A DNA stretch of 64,000 bases from Mycolicibacterium flavescens (GTDB taxonomy: Bacteria; Actinomycetota; Actinomycetes; Mycobacteriales; Mycobacteriaceae): NCBI RefSeq assembly GCF_001722335.1, contig NZ_MIHA01000024.1:10577-74576 (forward strand), read 5' to 3'. Positions 1 through 8,212 of this stretch are shown piece by piece. The translations under genes and the position numbers were made by a program. The notes beneath the pieces were generated by a model. It worked only from the letters and a program-made list of their open reading frames with translations. It searched no databases and was not told where the DNA came from. Position 1 is the first letter of the stretch; each line of letters starts with the position of its first letter.

Positions 1-1021
1 CGTTCCGATACGCCAGGGTGGCGTCCATGTACGCGTTGCGGTTCTCCTCGTGCTCCACCGAGACCCCGATGAACGTCAGCCACTCCGAGTACAGCGGCGC
101 CACACGGCCCGGCATGAACACCGGGTTGGTGGTGATGCCGTACGTCTCCATTCCGCCCTTGATGAGGTCGACGTGCATGTCGATGTAGCCGCCCATCTCG
201 ATGGCGCCGCAGAAGTTGATCTCGCCGTCGCCCTGACTGAAGTGCAGGTCGCCGCCCGAGAGCATCGCACCCTCGACGAACACCGGATAGAAGATGCGAC
301 TACCCCTGGTGAAGTTCTTGATGTCGTGGTTGCCGCCGTTCTCACGAGCCGGCACGGTTCGCGCACCATCGGCGCCGATCGCCTGCAAGATGTCGCCGGA
401 GGCGGTGCCGCCGAGCACGCCCTCGGCCAGAGGCGGAAGAGCAAGCGGCGGAACGCGGTCGGGATCGGTGGCGATCAGCGCACGTTCCCGCTCGTTCCAT
501 TTGGCCAGTAGATCCGCCGACGGTGCCGTGCCGAACAGCCCGGGGTGCGTGATTCCCGTGTACCGCACACCGGGCACGTGGCGCGACGTGCACTGCTGAC
601 CCGAGAAGTCCCAGATGGCTTTGTACGCGTCGGGGAAGTAGTCGGTGAGAAAGCCGCCGCCGTTCACCTTGGCGAAGATGCCGGAGTACCCCCAACCCTC
701 ACCGCAGTTGGGCCCATTCGTCTGCGGAACCGGCCCGAGGTCGAGGATGTCGACGACCAACAGGTCCCCGGGTTGGGCGCCCTCGACCGCGATGGGTCCG
801 GACAGCATGTGACACGGCGAGAGGTCGACATCGCGAACGTCATTGGCGGAGTCGTTGTTTCCGATCTGGCCGTCGGTCCACTCCTTACACTCGATGCGGA
901 ATTCGCTTCCCGGCTTGACCGTCGCGGCCGCCGGAATGTCGGGATGCCAACGGTTGTGACCGGGGACCGCCTGATCGCGCATCGACTTGGATTGATCAAC
1001 GCTGAACACAACTTCGGGCAT
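1..1021 (-). CDS. amiE: Acetamidase/formamidase, C-terminus cut off by window edge
   Basis: Hydrolyses short aliphatic amides (acetamide, formamide) to the acid and ammonia in the cytoplasm. Translating the minus strand from the ATG at 1021 gives an open frame of about 340 residues that runs off the left edge, so some 65-75 C-terminal residues are missing compared with the roughly 406-417 residues usual for the FmdA/AmdA family. It begins MPEVVFSVDQSKSMRDQAVP and continues with family blocks such as NGPNCGEGWGYSGIF, ENGGNHDIKN and GGDLHFSQGDGE. The ribosome site AAGGAG lies 7 bases before the ATG. It is the last gene of a minus-strand operon after amiS, 17 bases away. The order matches the inducible acetamidase operon of M. 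smegmatis. Formamidase is an alternative substrate name; the family is certain. Confidence 0.95.
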   Translation of the reverse strand, partial: MPEVVFSVDQSKSMRDQAVPGHNRWHPDIPAAATVKPGSEFRIECKEWTDGQIGNNDSANDVRDVDLSPCHMLSGPIAVEGAQPGDLLVVDILDLGPVPQTNGPNCGEGWGYSGIFAKVNGGGFLTDYFPDAYKAIWDFSGQQCTSRHVPGVRYTGITHPGLFGTAPSADLLAKWNERERALIATDPDRVPPLALPPLAEGVLGGTASGDILQAIGADGARTVPARENGGNHDIKNFTRGSRIFYPVFVEGAMLSGGDLHFSQGDGEINFCGAIEMGGYIDMHVDLIKGGMETYGITTNPVFMPGRVAPLYSEWLTFIGVSVEHEENRNAYMDATLAYRN

Positions 1022-1038
1022 GCGATGACTCCTTCTTG

Positions 1039-1677
1039 TTAGGTGACGGCCGCGGCTGCGGCCTGGGGAGAGATAGCTGGTGCGGGTGCCGCCAGTAGGC
1101 GCCCGAGTGGGATGGCGGCGACGACCGTGGCGGCACCGATGACGCCGATGACGATCGCCGGAGCGACGCCCGTCGGCCACCGCTGCGCCATGATCAGAAA
1201 CGCCGGCACGGCGGCCGTGAGCAACCCTTCGACCAGCGCGACGACGCCGACGGCAGGGGCCAGCGAGCCGAGGTCCAGACCGAGCAACAGGAAGAACAGG
1301 AACCACAGCACGGCCCACAGCCCCCAGATCACCCCGAACGCGGGATCGGCTTCGACCGCAAAGGCGTGCCACGCGTAGCCGATCGCAGCGACCGCGACGA
1401 ACAGCGAGAACCAGCCCAGTCCTGCACCGTCCCAACCGGCGTTGGCGTTGATCGCCACCCACAGGTACGTGAAACCGAACAGGTACAGGCCCGAGGCGCC
1501 GAAGACCACGGCCGCATCGCCACCGGACTGCACGATCACCACCGTCGGTGTCAGAACCTGCAAGCCGCCGACGAAGTAGTTCAGCGGTGCGGCGCCCTGC
1601 GGCGTGATCCGTCCCAGCAACATCAGGCCGTTGACGACCAGAACTGCCCCGACATAGAACAATCCGACGCCGGTCAT
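1039..1677 (-). CDS. amiS: AmiS/UreI-family amide or urea channel
   Basis: Predicted inner-membrane channel, 212 residues, that would let short amides or urea enter for the amidase encoded next to it. Several strongly hydrophobic segments are visible, starting with GLFYVGAVLVVNGLMLLG. The LNYFVGGLQVLTP stretch is typical of the AmiS/UreI family, whose members have six or seven helices. It starts three bases after the stop of the zinc-ribbon gene and ends 17 bases before the amidase start, so the three genes are almost certainly co-transcribed. Family membership is clear; the transported substrate is inferred from the operon. Confidence 0.92.
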   Translation of the reverse strand: MTGVGLFYVGAVLVVNGLMLLGRITPQGAAPLNYFVGGLQVLTPTVVIVQSGGDAAVVFGASGLYLFGFTYLWVAINANAGWDGAGLGWFSLFVAVAAIGYAWHAFAVEADPAFGVIWGLWAVLWFLFFLLLGLDLGSLAPAVGVVALVEGLLTAAVPAFLIMAQRWPTGVAPAIVIGVIGAATVVAAIPLGRLLAAPAPAISPQAAAAAVT

Positions 1678-1680
1678 CGG

Positions 1681-1965
1681 TTACATCCGAGGCAGCGCGG
1701 GCAGCCGCGGGTCGCGGCGCGGTGGCCGGGGCCGGCCGATCGCGGCCGGAATCGTGGTGGTGACGGCGGGTTGTTCGGCGCTGGCAGCGGCGAGGTCGGC
1801 CACCCGGTGCTGCCCCTTGCTCAACCTCGTCAACGGCGGCGAGCTGAACAACCGACGGCTCGGCGCGGTGCACGTCGGGCAGGTCGGCGCCGGCACGACG
1901 TCGGACATGGCACAAACGAGGTCGAACGGACCACAAGCGGGACAGCGGAAGGAATAGGTCGGCAT
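1681..1965 (-). CDS. amiD: FmdB-type zinc-ribbon protein of the ami operon
   Basis: A 94-residue protein whose N-terminus carries the FmdB-type ribbon MPTYSFRCPACG, followed about 20 residues later by CPTC, a likely four-cysteine zinc site. The rest is basic and proline-rich. FmdB proteins sit in amidase operons and have been proposed to be regulatory, but their role is unproven. The ATG at 1965 is preferred over a GTG at 1971 because GAGG lies 7 bases before it. It is first in the amD-S-E group, directly downstream of a strong promoter/operator. The amiD name rests on gene order matching M. smegmatis, not on a recognised sequence match. Confidence 0.8.
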   Translation of the reverse strand: MPTYSFRCPACGPFDLVCAMSDVVPAPTCPTCTAPSRRLFSSPPLTRLSKGQHRVADLAAASAEQPAVTTTIPAAIGRPRPPRRDPRLPALPRM

Positions 1966-1991
1966 GAGCACACCTCATTTCGTTCATCCGA

Positions 1992-2019
1992 AATATATTC
2001 AGTTGAAAATAAATGTCAA
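1992..2019 (-). promoter_or_regulatory. Promoter and MarR-type operator of the amiD-amiS-amiE operon
   Basis: Reading the minus strand, a perfect TTGACA (2014-2019) is followed after 16 bases by TATATT (1992-1997), a close match to a housekeeping -35/-10 promoter and strikingly AT-rich for this genome. Between and over the boxes lies a near-perfect inverted repeat, ATATTCA-GT-TGAAAAT on the plus strand (1995-2010), with one mismatch per 7-base arm. Its size and place fit a MarR dimer site. Bound AmiA would block the -10 element. A related ATTCAG...GAAT sequence lies near 2515, upstream of the regulator gene itself, suggesting autoregulation. Confidence 0.7.
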
Positions 2020-2054
2020 GGCTTCCGGCCCGGCACGCTCGCAGGGGGCGGCCG

Positions 2055-2483
2055 TCAGGACTTGAGGCGCGCGGTGTTCTCCACCAGTTGGCGCAGCTGA
2101 TCGATATCGAGCCCCAGGGACTCGAAGGCGGCGCGTTCGGCGTCTCCCACCATCGGTGCCAGCCGGGTGCGCAGCGTGCGCCCGCGCGGCGTCAGATTCA
2201 CCAGGACGCGGCGCCGGTCGTGCAGATCCGCGGTCCGATACATCAATCCCCGTGAGACAAGGCGATCCACCGTCCTCGTCAGCGTGGGGCCGGTGATCAA
2301 GGTCGCCTGCGCCAGGTCGGTCATGGGAACGGTGCGGCGGGACGCAAGAAAGTCGAGGACTCGCCAGTCCTCCATCTTCATTTCCGAATCGGCCAGCACG
2401 CGGGCGATAGCCGCCTCGGCGTGCTGGGTCAGCCGTGTGAGGGGCAGCAAGAGATTCGTGCGGATCTGCTGCCCGGAGGCCAT
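2055..2483 (-). CDS. amiA: MarR-family transcriptional repressor of the ami operon
   Basis: A 142-residue winged-helix regulator. The MarR signature is visible in the recognition-helix region (TDLAQATLITGPTLTRTVDRL) and the wing DLHDRRRVLVNLTPRG, flanked by dimerisation helices at both ends. The ATG at 2483 follows GGGAGGGG at good spacing. It is encoded upstream of the amidase genes with a separate promoter between, and divergently from amiC. By analogy with the M. smegmatis acetamidase system it would repress the operon until amide is present. The position of the palindromic operator at 1995-2010 supports this. Confidence 0.88.
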   Translation of the reverse strand: MASGQQIRTNLLLPLTRLTQHAEAAIARVLADSEMKMEDWRVLDFLASRRTVPMTDLAQATLITGPTLTRTVDRLVSRGLMYRTADLHDRRRVLVNLTPRGRTLRTRLAPMVGDAERAAFESLGLDIDQLRQLVENTARLKS

Positions 2484-2582
2484 GCCGTTCCCCTCCCGAG
2501 AATCTGCGGTCTATTCGTTCTGAATTATTTTTGGTAGAAAGTACCCGAGTGCAGCGTACACAAGATCGAGGGTGATCTGGGG

Positions 2583-3662
2583 TTGCAGATTCGCGAACGT
2601 GAATTCCGCGTCGGGCTGGTGATCCCGCTGCAGGGGCCGGCCGGCATCTTTGCGCCCTCATGCGAAGCGGTCGCCGAACTGGCGGCGCAAGAAGTCAACG
2701 CTCGCGGTGGCGTGCACGGGCGCGAAGTCACGATCGAGGTGATAGACGGTGGCGCTGCCAGCACCGAAGTGGCCCGCGCCGTCGGCGACCGCCTACGCAC
2801 CCGAGGGTTGGACGCGGTCACCGGATGGCACATCTCGGCGGTGCGCAACGCCTTGTCGCCGGTCGTCAAGGACCGGGTCCCGTACGTGTACACCTCGTTG
2901 TACGAGGGCGGCGAGCGCACACCTGGCGTGTTCTGTACCGGGGAAACGCCGCGGATTCAGATTGCGCCCGCGCTGTCGTGGCTTCGGGATCACTTCGGGA
3001 TTCGCTCGTGGTGCGTGGTCGGCGACGACTACGTCTGGCCCCGCGGCTCCGCTGCGGCCGCGCGGGTGTACTGCCGGGCCCTACAGCTGGATCTCAAACG
3101 CGAGATCTACGTTCCCTACGGCTGCAACGACTTTCGGGTACCAGTAGCTCAAGCACTCGACAGCGGAGCCCAGGCCGTATTGATGCTGCTGGTCGGACAG
3201 GACGCGGTACTGTTCAACCGCGAGTTCGCCAGGCGTGGCGGCCATCAGCAGATGGCCCGGTTCAGCCCGCTGATGGAGGAGAACATGCTGCTCGCCAGCG
3301 GATACGAGGCGACGCAGGAAATGTACGTCGCAGCAGCATATTTCAGTTCACTGGCCACCGCCGAGGCGATGGACCTGATGAACCGGTACGTCGCGTCGTA
3401 CGGCGCGGACGCACCCCCACTCAACGCGATGGCGGAATCCTGTTTCGAAGGACTACTCACCATCGAAGCTCTGTTCAAGCGTGCCCGAACCCCGGCGATC
3501 AGCGATCTGTTGGCCTCAGCGCCGGACGTGGGGTTCGACAGCCCTCGAGGACCGGTGAGCATGCGGGGCGGGCACCTCGACCAGCGGGTGTACATCGCTG
3601 CGGCCGAGGGCTTCGAGTTCGACGTGCTCGATCGCCTACGCCCTGTCGACAGCCGGTGTTAG
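2583..3662 (+). CDS. amiC: AmiC-like amide-sensing protein, periplasmic-binding-protein fold
   Basis: A 359-residue protein of the type I periplasmic binding family (Peripla_BP_5/6; AmiC, FmdD and UrtA relatives). It starts directly with the first beta strand (FRVGLVIPLQGPAGIF) and has no signal peptide, so it should stay in the cytoplasm and sense amides rather than feed a transporter. That matches AmiC of amidase operons. The start is TTG at 2583, with GAGGGTGAT upstream; no better in-frame start is seen. It diverges from the MarR gene, sharing a 99-base intergenic region. A permease and ATPase for it are absent nearby, again favouring a sensor. Confidence 0.82.
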   Translation: MQIREREFRVGLVIPLQGPAGIFAPSCEAVAELAAQEVNARGGVHGREVTIEVIDGGAASTEVARAVGDRLRTRGLDAVTGWHISAVRNALSPVVKDRVPYVYTSLYEGGERTPGVFCTGETPRIQIAPALSWLRDHFGIRSWCVVGDDYVWPRGSAAAARVYCRALQLDLKREIYVPYGCNDFRVPVAQALDSGAQAVLMLLVGQDAVLFNREFARRGGHQQMARFSPLMEENMLLASGYEATQEMYVAAAYFSSLATAEAMDLMNRYVASYGADAPPLNAMAESCFEGLLTIEALFKRARTPAISDLLASAPDVGFDSPRGPVSMRGGHLDQRVYIAAAEGFEFDVLDRLRPVDSRC

Positions 3663-3711
3663 TGGGGGGGCTGATGAATTCAAGCAGGTACAGCTAATTC
3701 AAAGGCCCCAC
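3662..3711 (+). terminator. Nested hairpin after amiC, possible terminator
   Basis: Immediately after the amiC stop, GTGGGG (3662-3667) pairs with CCCCAC (3706-3711), and inside it TGAATT (3675-3680) pairs with AATTCA (3696-3701). There is no T-run, which is common for mycobacterial terminators. The remaining sequence to 3929 (about 220 bases) holds no gene I recognise. Confidence 0.35.
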
Positions 3712-3929
3712 CGACGTCGGCACGGCAGACGAAGTCTTTGGTCGGACTCTGTTGGCATGATGCGGGTACGTCTTCGGGGACGGCTTGGCGGAGTTGTGCG
3801 GGAGCGCACCACGGGCATGGTGCAAGCCAACATCAACTGGTGCTTGCACCGTCGCGGTCGGTGGTGGCACCCCGTTCTTTCCTGCCGTCGTGGATCCGGT
3901 TGCGGCTTCAGGCGCTACGCCGCCCGACG

Positions 3930-4745
3930 CTAACTGACCGGTTTGCCGCAGAAGAAGTCCTTCGATGCCCCGATACTCAGTGGATCAGTTGCGCTTTCAA
4001 GCAGTTTGCATGCAGAGGTGAACACGTTCGGATCGTTGAGGGGATCTTCACTCGCAGCCACGTTCACCAACGCGCACGCCACCTGTAGATAAAGACCAAA
4101 GGCCGACCCCTTGAGCCTGGTCAAGGCCAGCTCTGTTCCCGGTGGGAGCCTGTCGAGGCTGTTCGGAATCTGCTCAGCACAATTCTGTGTCGGTTCTTGG
4201 GCGTACGGGTCGGCAGGTTTCGGGAAATCTGGAGCGCTCACCGGAGGTCCACCGTCGATGACGACCATCGTGCCGGTGGTGATGCAGTATTCGTAGGGAC
4301 CGTCTCCGTCGTCGCCGGTACCGCAAACCTCGTCATGGGGAGCGAACAGGTCCGTCGGAGCGGCTGGCGTACGCTTGCTTCCGCACCACCCGTCGAAGGG
4401 TGCCGATCGCTCACCGGGGCCGAATGTTGCTGTGCCGCTCCCGGTGTTGTCGAGCAGGATGAATCTCTCTTCGATCTTTTCGCCCAGCTGAACACTGCAA
4501 CCATTGGCGTACGGACCGACTGAATTGACAGCATCGTGTCGTCCGATGACGTTGACATGTACTACGCCGCCGGGCTCCGTAGATATCGAGACGTGTCCCA
4601 TGCCGTCACCGGGTGGCGGAACAGGTTGTCCCGGCACCAGGTAGTCGGCTCCTGCTTGCGGTGCGCACAATATCCCAAAGGCACCAGCGATCAATGCCCC
4701 TGTCGCCGCCGTCGAGAGACGCCGGATCTCGTTCAAAGTAGCCAC
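3930..4745 (-). CDS. Secreted protein of unknown function
   Basis: A 271-residue protein with a Sec-type signal peptide: a short basic start, the hydrophobic stretch AATGALIAGAFGILCAPQAGA, and a likely cut after AGA near residue 33. The mature part is acidic and contains several cysteines that could form disulfides (for example GCSVQLG, DGWCGSKR, EVCGTGDDGDGPYEYC). I do not recognise the family. The start is GTG at 4745. The same frame stays open far upstream, antisense to the 13E12 gene, but that extension is an artefact of high GC. It stands alone; 13E12 lies upstream in the opposite direction. Confidence 0.72.
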   Translation of the reverse strand: MATLNEIRRLSTAATGALIAGAFGILCAPQAGADYLVPGQPVPPPGDGMGHVSISTEPGGVVHVNVIGRHDAVNSVGPYANGCSVQLGEKIEERFILLDNTGSGTATFGPGERSAPFDGWCGSKRTPAAPTDLFAPHDEVCGTGDDGDGPYEYCITTGTMVVIDGGPPVSAPDFPKPADPYAQEPTQNCAEQIPNSLDRLPPGTELALTRLKGSAFGLYLQVACALVNVAASEDPLNDPNVFTSACKLLESATDPLSIGASKDFFCGKPVS

Positions 4746-5096
4746 CGCCAGGCCCCCGGTTCCGCTATCACCTAAGCGTATGGGCCAATAATTAGTCTCT
4801 GACTCGGCTCTTTGGGTGGTTTCGGCAATCTGGACTGCATCTCTTGTACTGGTGGAGCTGAATCCGCGGGCAGGGGCTGTTCTCATGGAATTCTTAACCA
4901 GCAGTGGAGGAATGCAGGCTCTTGTCGATCGTGCTGACCTGAAATCACATTGGTCACATCCGAGCAGCGGAAACGCTGAGGCGGCGCGTTCGAGTTTGTG
5001 CTCGTTTGTCGATGGCCGTTTTCCAGCCGTGTCTTTCGCTGCGGCGCTGTGCTTTCGGGGCCGACCGTTGTCGGTGCCTATTGGCATGATCGGCGT
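4746..5096. other. Intergenic region with no recognised gene
   Basis: Divergent spacer of 351 bases between the secreted protein and the 13E12 gene. It is less GC-rich than its surroundings (for example ATGGGCCAATAATTAGTCTC near 4780) and must hold both promoters. I see no gene or strong repeat. Confidence 0.4.
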
Positions 5097-6404
5097 ATGA
5101 GTTCGACTGCTGCGGACGCCGAGACGCCGGTGATGAGTCAGCGCGAGCGCATGGATGCGTGTTTTGCGCGGTTGGAGGAGCTTTCGGCTCAGCGCAATGC
5201 CATTGATGGGCAGATCGTGGCGCTCGTGGCTGAGGTGACCCGGGATGGGTTGTGGGCGGGTACGGGCGCTAAGACGGTCAAAGGTCTGGTGGCCTGGAAG
5301 TTGGGGATGTCTGATGCCACCGCGGGTTCGGTGGCGGCTGCGGCGCAGCGGTACGACGAGTTCCCGCGCTGTACCACCGCGTTGTGTGAGGGCCGGCTGT
5401 CGTTGGATCAGGTGGGGGTGATCGCCGCGCACGCCGGTGCGGGCTCTGATGATCATTATGCGGAGTTGGCGTCGGTGGCCACGGTGCGCCAGCTGCGCAA
5501 GGCCATCAGTGTGGAGATCAAACCCGAACCCGATAAGGAACCGCAGGAGCAGTACTCGTTTTCCAAGACTGTCGGGGAACACACGACGACGTATCGGATC
5601 ACGGTGCCCAATGTGGAGGCGGCCAAGGTTGATGCGGCACTGGGCTCGTATCGGGAGGCGTTGATCAACGATTACCGCCGCGATCACGGCTCTGACACTG
5701 TCGATGACCCGGAATCGCCCAGTTTCGATGCCAGCGGCTTGTATGTGCGTCAGACAGGCCACACTGAGCCGCGGTTTCCGACGTTGACCGATGCCTTTTT
5801 GCAGATGGTGCAGACGGCGTGGGATGCCGAAGTGGCGCGGCGCCCGCACGGGCAGCACACCACAGTGATCGTGCACCTGGATGTCGATAAGCGCGCGGGT
5901 TGGGTGCATGCGGGCCCGGCGCTCTCGGATGCGGATCGGCAGTTGTTGTTGTGTGACTCCGATTGTGAGGTATGGCTCGAACAGCGCGGGCAGGTGATCG
6001 GCGCGGGCCGGGCCACGCGGGTGATCAGTCGCCGGTTGCGGCGGGCGTTGGAGTACCGCGACCGCGCCTGTGTGGTGCCCGGGTGTGGGTCCACGCGCGG
6101 GTTGCATGCCCATCACATTGTGCATTGGGAAGATGGTGGGCCCACCGAGTTGTGGAATCTGGTGCTGGTGTGTCCGCATCACCATCGTGAGCATCACCGC
6201 GGCCGCATCACCATCACCGGGCCCGCCGATCGGCTGGTCGTCACCGATGAATCTGGGCGCGCGCTGACCAACAAGTCGTTGGCGCGGCCGCCGACTGAGC
6301 CGCCACCGGCGGTGGGGCCCTGGCGCGGCCCGCTCGGTGAACGCGCCCAATGGCGGTGCTACACCCCCTTCGAGCCCCAACCACCGCCGCCGTCGCCGAA
6401 CTAG
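5097..6404 (+). CDS. 13E12 repeat-family protein, DUF222 plus HNH nuclease domain
   Basis: A 435-residue member of the mycobacterial 13E12 family. An N-terminal DUF222 helical domain (about residues 10-300) is followed by a C-terminal HNH domain. The latter shows CVVPGCGSTRGLHAHHIVHW, then WNLVLVCPHHHREHH, giving the metal-binding His-Asn-His pattern. The tail is proline-rich. The ATG at 5097 gives the expected N-terminus; a longer frame from 4998 reads through unrelated sequence and was not used. The family is multicopy in mycobacteria and thought to be mobile or nuclease-related, but its function is unproven. The codon use is slightly less GC-rich than its neighbours, consistent with lateral movement. 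A tandem palindromic repeat array follows it. Confidence 0.9.
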   Translation: MSSTAADAETPVMSQRERMDACFARLEELSAQRNAIDGQIVALVAEVTRDGLWAGTGAKTVKGLVAWKLGMSDATAGSVAAAAQRYDEFPRCTTALCEGRLSLDQVGVIAAHAGAGSDDHYAELASVATVRQLRKAISVEIKPEPDKEPQEQYSFSKTVGEHTTTYRITVPNVEAAKVDAALGSYREALINDYRRDHGSDTVDDPESPSFDASGLYVRQTGHTEPRFPTLTDAFLQMVQTAWDAEVARRPHGQHTTVIVHLDVDKRAGWVHAGPALSDADRQLLLCDSDCEVWLEQRGQVIGAGRATRVISRRLRRALEYRDRACVVPGCGSTRGLHAHHIVHWEDGGPTELWNLVLVCPHHHREHHRGRITITGPADRLVVTDESGRALTNKSLARPPTEPPPAVGPWRGPLGERAQWRCYTPFEPQPPPPSPN

Positions 6405-6564
6405 GTTCGGGCACCGAGTAACTCTGCAGCATCGCTACATTCGATGCCACCCATCTCTGCGCTCAGGGGTGCCGGCGACGGTCTGGCGGTCACGGTTTGG
6501 CAGTCAGCTGCCCAGACAGACCCGCGCGTCGCACTCAGCCTCGCAACGACATTCGGTCGTAGTT

Positions 6565-6857
6565 GAGCGACATTGCCGCTCATAGGCTGCCAGCAAGAGG
6601 GTCGTAGCTGCAGAGCGTCCGTGGGCTGGAGCCACGCCTTCGAGGCGATCGGAGCGACATTGTCGCTCATAGGCTGGCACAAGACGACCGTACCTGCGGA
6701 GCGTCCGTGGGCTCGAGACCCGTTGGGCGCCGCGCGACCCGAGCGACATTGTCGCTCATAGGCTGGCACAAGAAGACCGTACCTGCGGAGCGTCCGTGGG
6801 CTGGAGCCACGCCTTCGAGGGGATCGGAGCGAGATTGTCGCTCATAGGCTGGCAATC
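6565..6857. repeat. Four tandem 86-89 bp units, each carrying a palindrome
   Basis: The palindrome GAGCGACATTGTCGCTC (7-base arms, 3-base loop) occurs at 6565-6581 (one change, GCCGCTC), 6652-6668, 6741-6757 and 6827-6843 (one change, GAGCGAG). Each copy is followed by ATAGGCTG(G/C)CA. Spacing between copies is 87, 89 and 86 bases. The intervening sequence is also repeated (GGAGCGTCCGTGGGCT, and in units 2 and 4 GGAGCCACGCCTTCGAGG). The array sits between the 13E12 gene and the dehydrogenase gene at 6946. The rest of the 6405-6945 gap shows no gene. Confidence 0.85.
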
Positions 6858-6945
6858 AGAGGATCGAACCTGGCCACCGTCGTCTGCGCGAAGCGTCGTC
6901 GCCTCCTTCGTCGATCAGATCTACATCTCGGCGACACCGTCGCAC

Positions 6946-7905
6946 CTACGCCACCACCGGCATCGGCACCGGCGTAACCAGCGCACCCGTCGTCAAGTAA
7001 CTCTCGAGATTCCGCAGCGTCAGGTCTTCCATGGCAGCGCGAGTTTCCACCGTTCCGCTCCCCACATGCGGCAGCACCACCACGTTGTCCATCCCCAGCA
7101 ACTCCTGCGGCACATTCGGCTCGTCCGCGAACACATCCAGCCCCGCCCCCGCCAGCCGGCCGTCCCGCAACGCCGACACCAACGCCTCTTCGTCCACCAC
7201 GCTCCCCCGCGCGATGTTCACCAGAAACCCGTTCGGCCCCAACGCCTCCAGCACCTCCGCGCCGACCAGCTTCGCCGTCGACGCTCCCCCGGCCGCCGCC
7301 ACCACCAGCACCTCCACCGCGCCGGCCAACTCCACCGGCGACCCGTAGTACTCGTACGGCACCTCCGACACCGGGCGCCGGTTGTGATACGCGATCGTGC
7401 AACCAAACGCGCTCAGCCGCTTCGCGATCGCAGAACCGATTCGGCCCAGCCCGATGATCCCCACCCGACGATTGCTCACCTGCCGAGTCAGCGGGTAGTT
7501 TCCCTCGTCGACCCACCGACCGGCACGCACATACCTGTCCGCCGCCGCGAACTGCCTCATCGTGTCGATCATCAACCCGACCGCCGTGTCCGCCACGCAG
7601 TCCGTCAACACATCCGGCGTATTGCTCACCACGATTCCTCGCCGCGCCGCCTCGTCGACATCCGTCGTGTCGTATCCGACCCCGAAGTTCACCACCGCGC
7701 CCAGGTTCGGTAGCGACGCCATCAACGCCGCGTCCACCCCCGTCCGACCCGACGTCACCACCGCGCGGATCTCGCCGCCCCGCTCAGCCAGAAACGCCTC
7801 CCCTTCCGCCCCCTCCGGCAGCACCCACGCCGCATACCTGTCTTTCAACGTCTGCGCCAGCGACGGCTTCAGCGGACCCACCTGCAATACCTGTGAAGCA
7901 CTCAT
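6946..7905 (-). CDS. D-2-hydroxyacid dehydrogenase, GRHPR type
   Basis: A 319-residue NAD(P)-dependent oxidoreductase of the D-isomer 2-hydroxyacid dehydrogenase family, which reduces 2-keto acids such as glyoxylate or hydroxypyruvate. The Rossmann motif is GIIGLGRIGSAIAKRL in mid-protein. The substrate-binding NFGVGYDTTDVD block, NIARGSVVDE with the catalytic Arg, and VLPHVGSGT with the catalytic His are all present. The ATG at 7905 (MSASQVLQ) is preferred to an upstream start at 8022, which would add 39 residues with no family counterpart. It is divergent from the ABC transporter operon and probably shares its control. A second, more distant dehydrogenase lies at the far end of that operon. 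Confidence 0.88.
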   Translation of the reverse strand: MSASQVLQVGPLKPSLAQTLKDRYAAWVLPEGAEGEAFLAERGGEIRAVVTSGRTGVDAALMASLPNLGAVVNFGVGYDTTDVDEAARRGIVVSNTPDVLTDCVADTAVGLMIDTMRQFAAADRYVRAGRWVDEGNYPLTRQVSNRRVGIIGLGRIGSAIAKRLSAFGCTIAYHNRRPVSEVPYEYYGSPVELAGAVEVLVVAAAGGASTAKLVGAEVLEALGPNGFLVNIARGSVVDEEALVSALRDGRLAGAGLDVFADEPNVPQELLGMDNVVVLPHVGSGTVETRAAMEDLTLRNLESYLTTGALVTPVPMPVVA

Positions 7906-8212
7906 AGTGCTCGCCACGCTACGGCGACCTGCGGATACCCGTCCAACATCCAATTGGCATGGACTTATATCCAACGTGCATAACTGGCGATTCGACAGCG
8001 TCGCCACGGTATCGAGCACCACTTGTCGAACAGGAGTGTCCAGCTCAGACCTGGTTTTTAGGGCGTCGAAACACCGGCAGAGCTGTCCGAAATCAGACCG
8101 ATACCCGCATTTGGTCCGGGTTGACTCCCCCGAAACGACCTCCTTACCGTGTGGCTGCGATCACACGTGGCATCCACATACGTGGACGTCACCCCAGAGT
8201 CCGGGAGGATCC
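7906..8212. promoter_or_regulatory. Divergent control region of the ABC/glucarate island
   Basis: A 307-base spacer with no gene. TTGACT (8121-8126) and TACCGT (8145-8150), 18 bases apart, form a plausible promoter for the rightward operon. Two overlapping inverted repeats follow: GTGG-CAT-CCAC (8167-8177) and CCAC-ATAC-GTGG (8174-8185). They are candidate sites for the IclR regulator encoded at 14462. Nearer the leftward gene are CCAATTGG (7950-7957) and TGGA-N6-TCCA (7960-7973). GGGAGGA just before 8213 is the ribosome site of the lipoprotein gene. Confidence 0.45.

Noticed and set aside
3738..3929. A small gene between amiC and the secreted protein
   Set aside because: Short frames exist on the plus strand, but none has a ribosome site or a recognisable sequence.
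3930..6380. An 816-codon minus-strand frame covering the secreted protein and the antisense of the 13E12 gene
   Set aside because: The signal peptide in mid-frame shows that the real gene starts at 4745; the upstream part is basic, His/Arg-rich shadow sequence of the 13E12 gene.
6565..6857. CRISPR array
   Set aside because: Units are 86-89 bases with largely similar spacers, only four copies, and no cas genes nearby; it is a tandem palindromic repeat.
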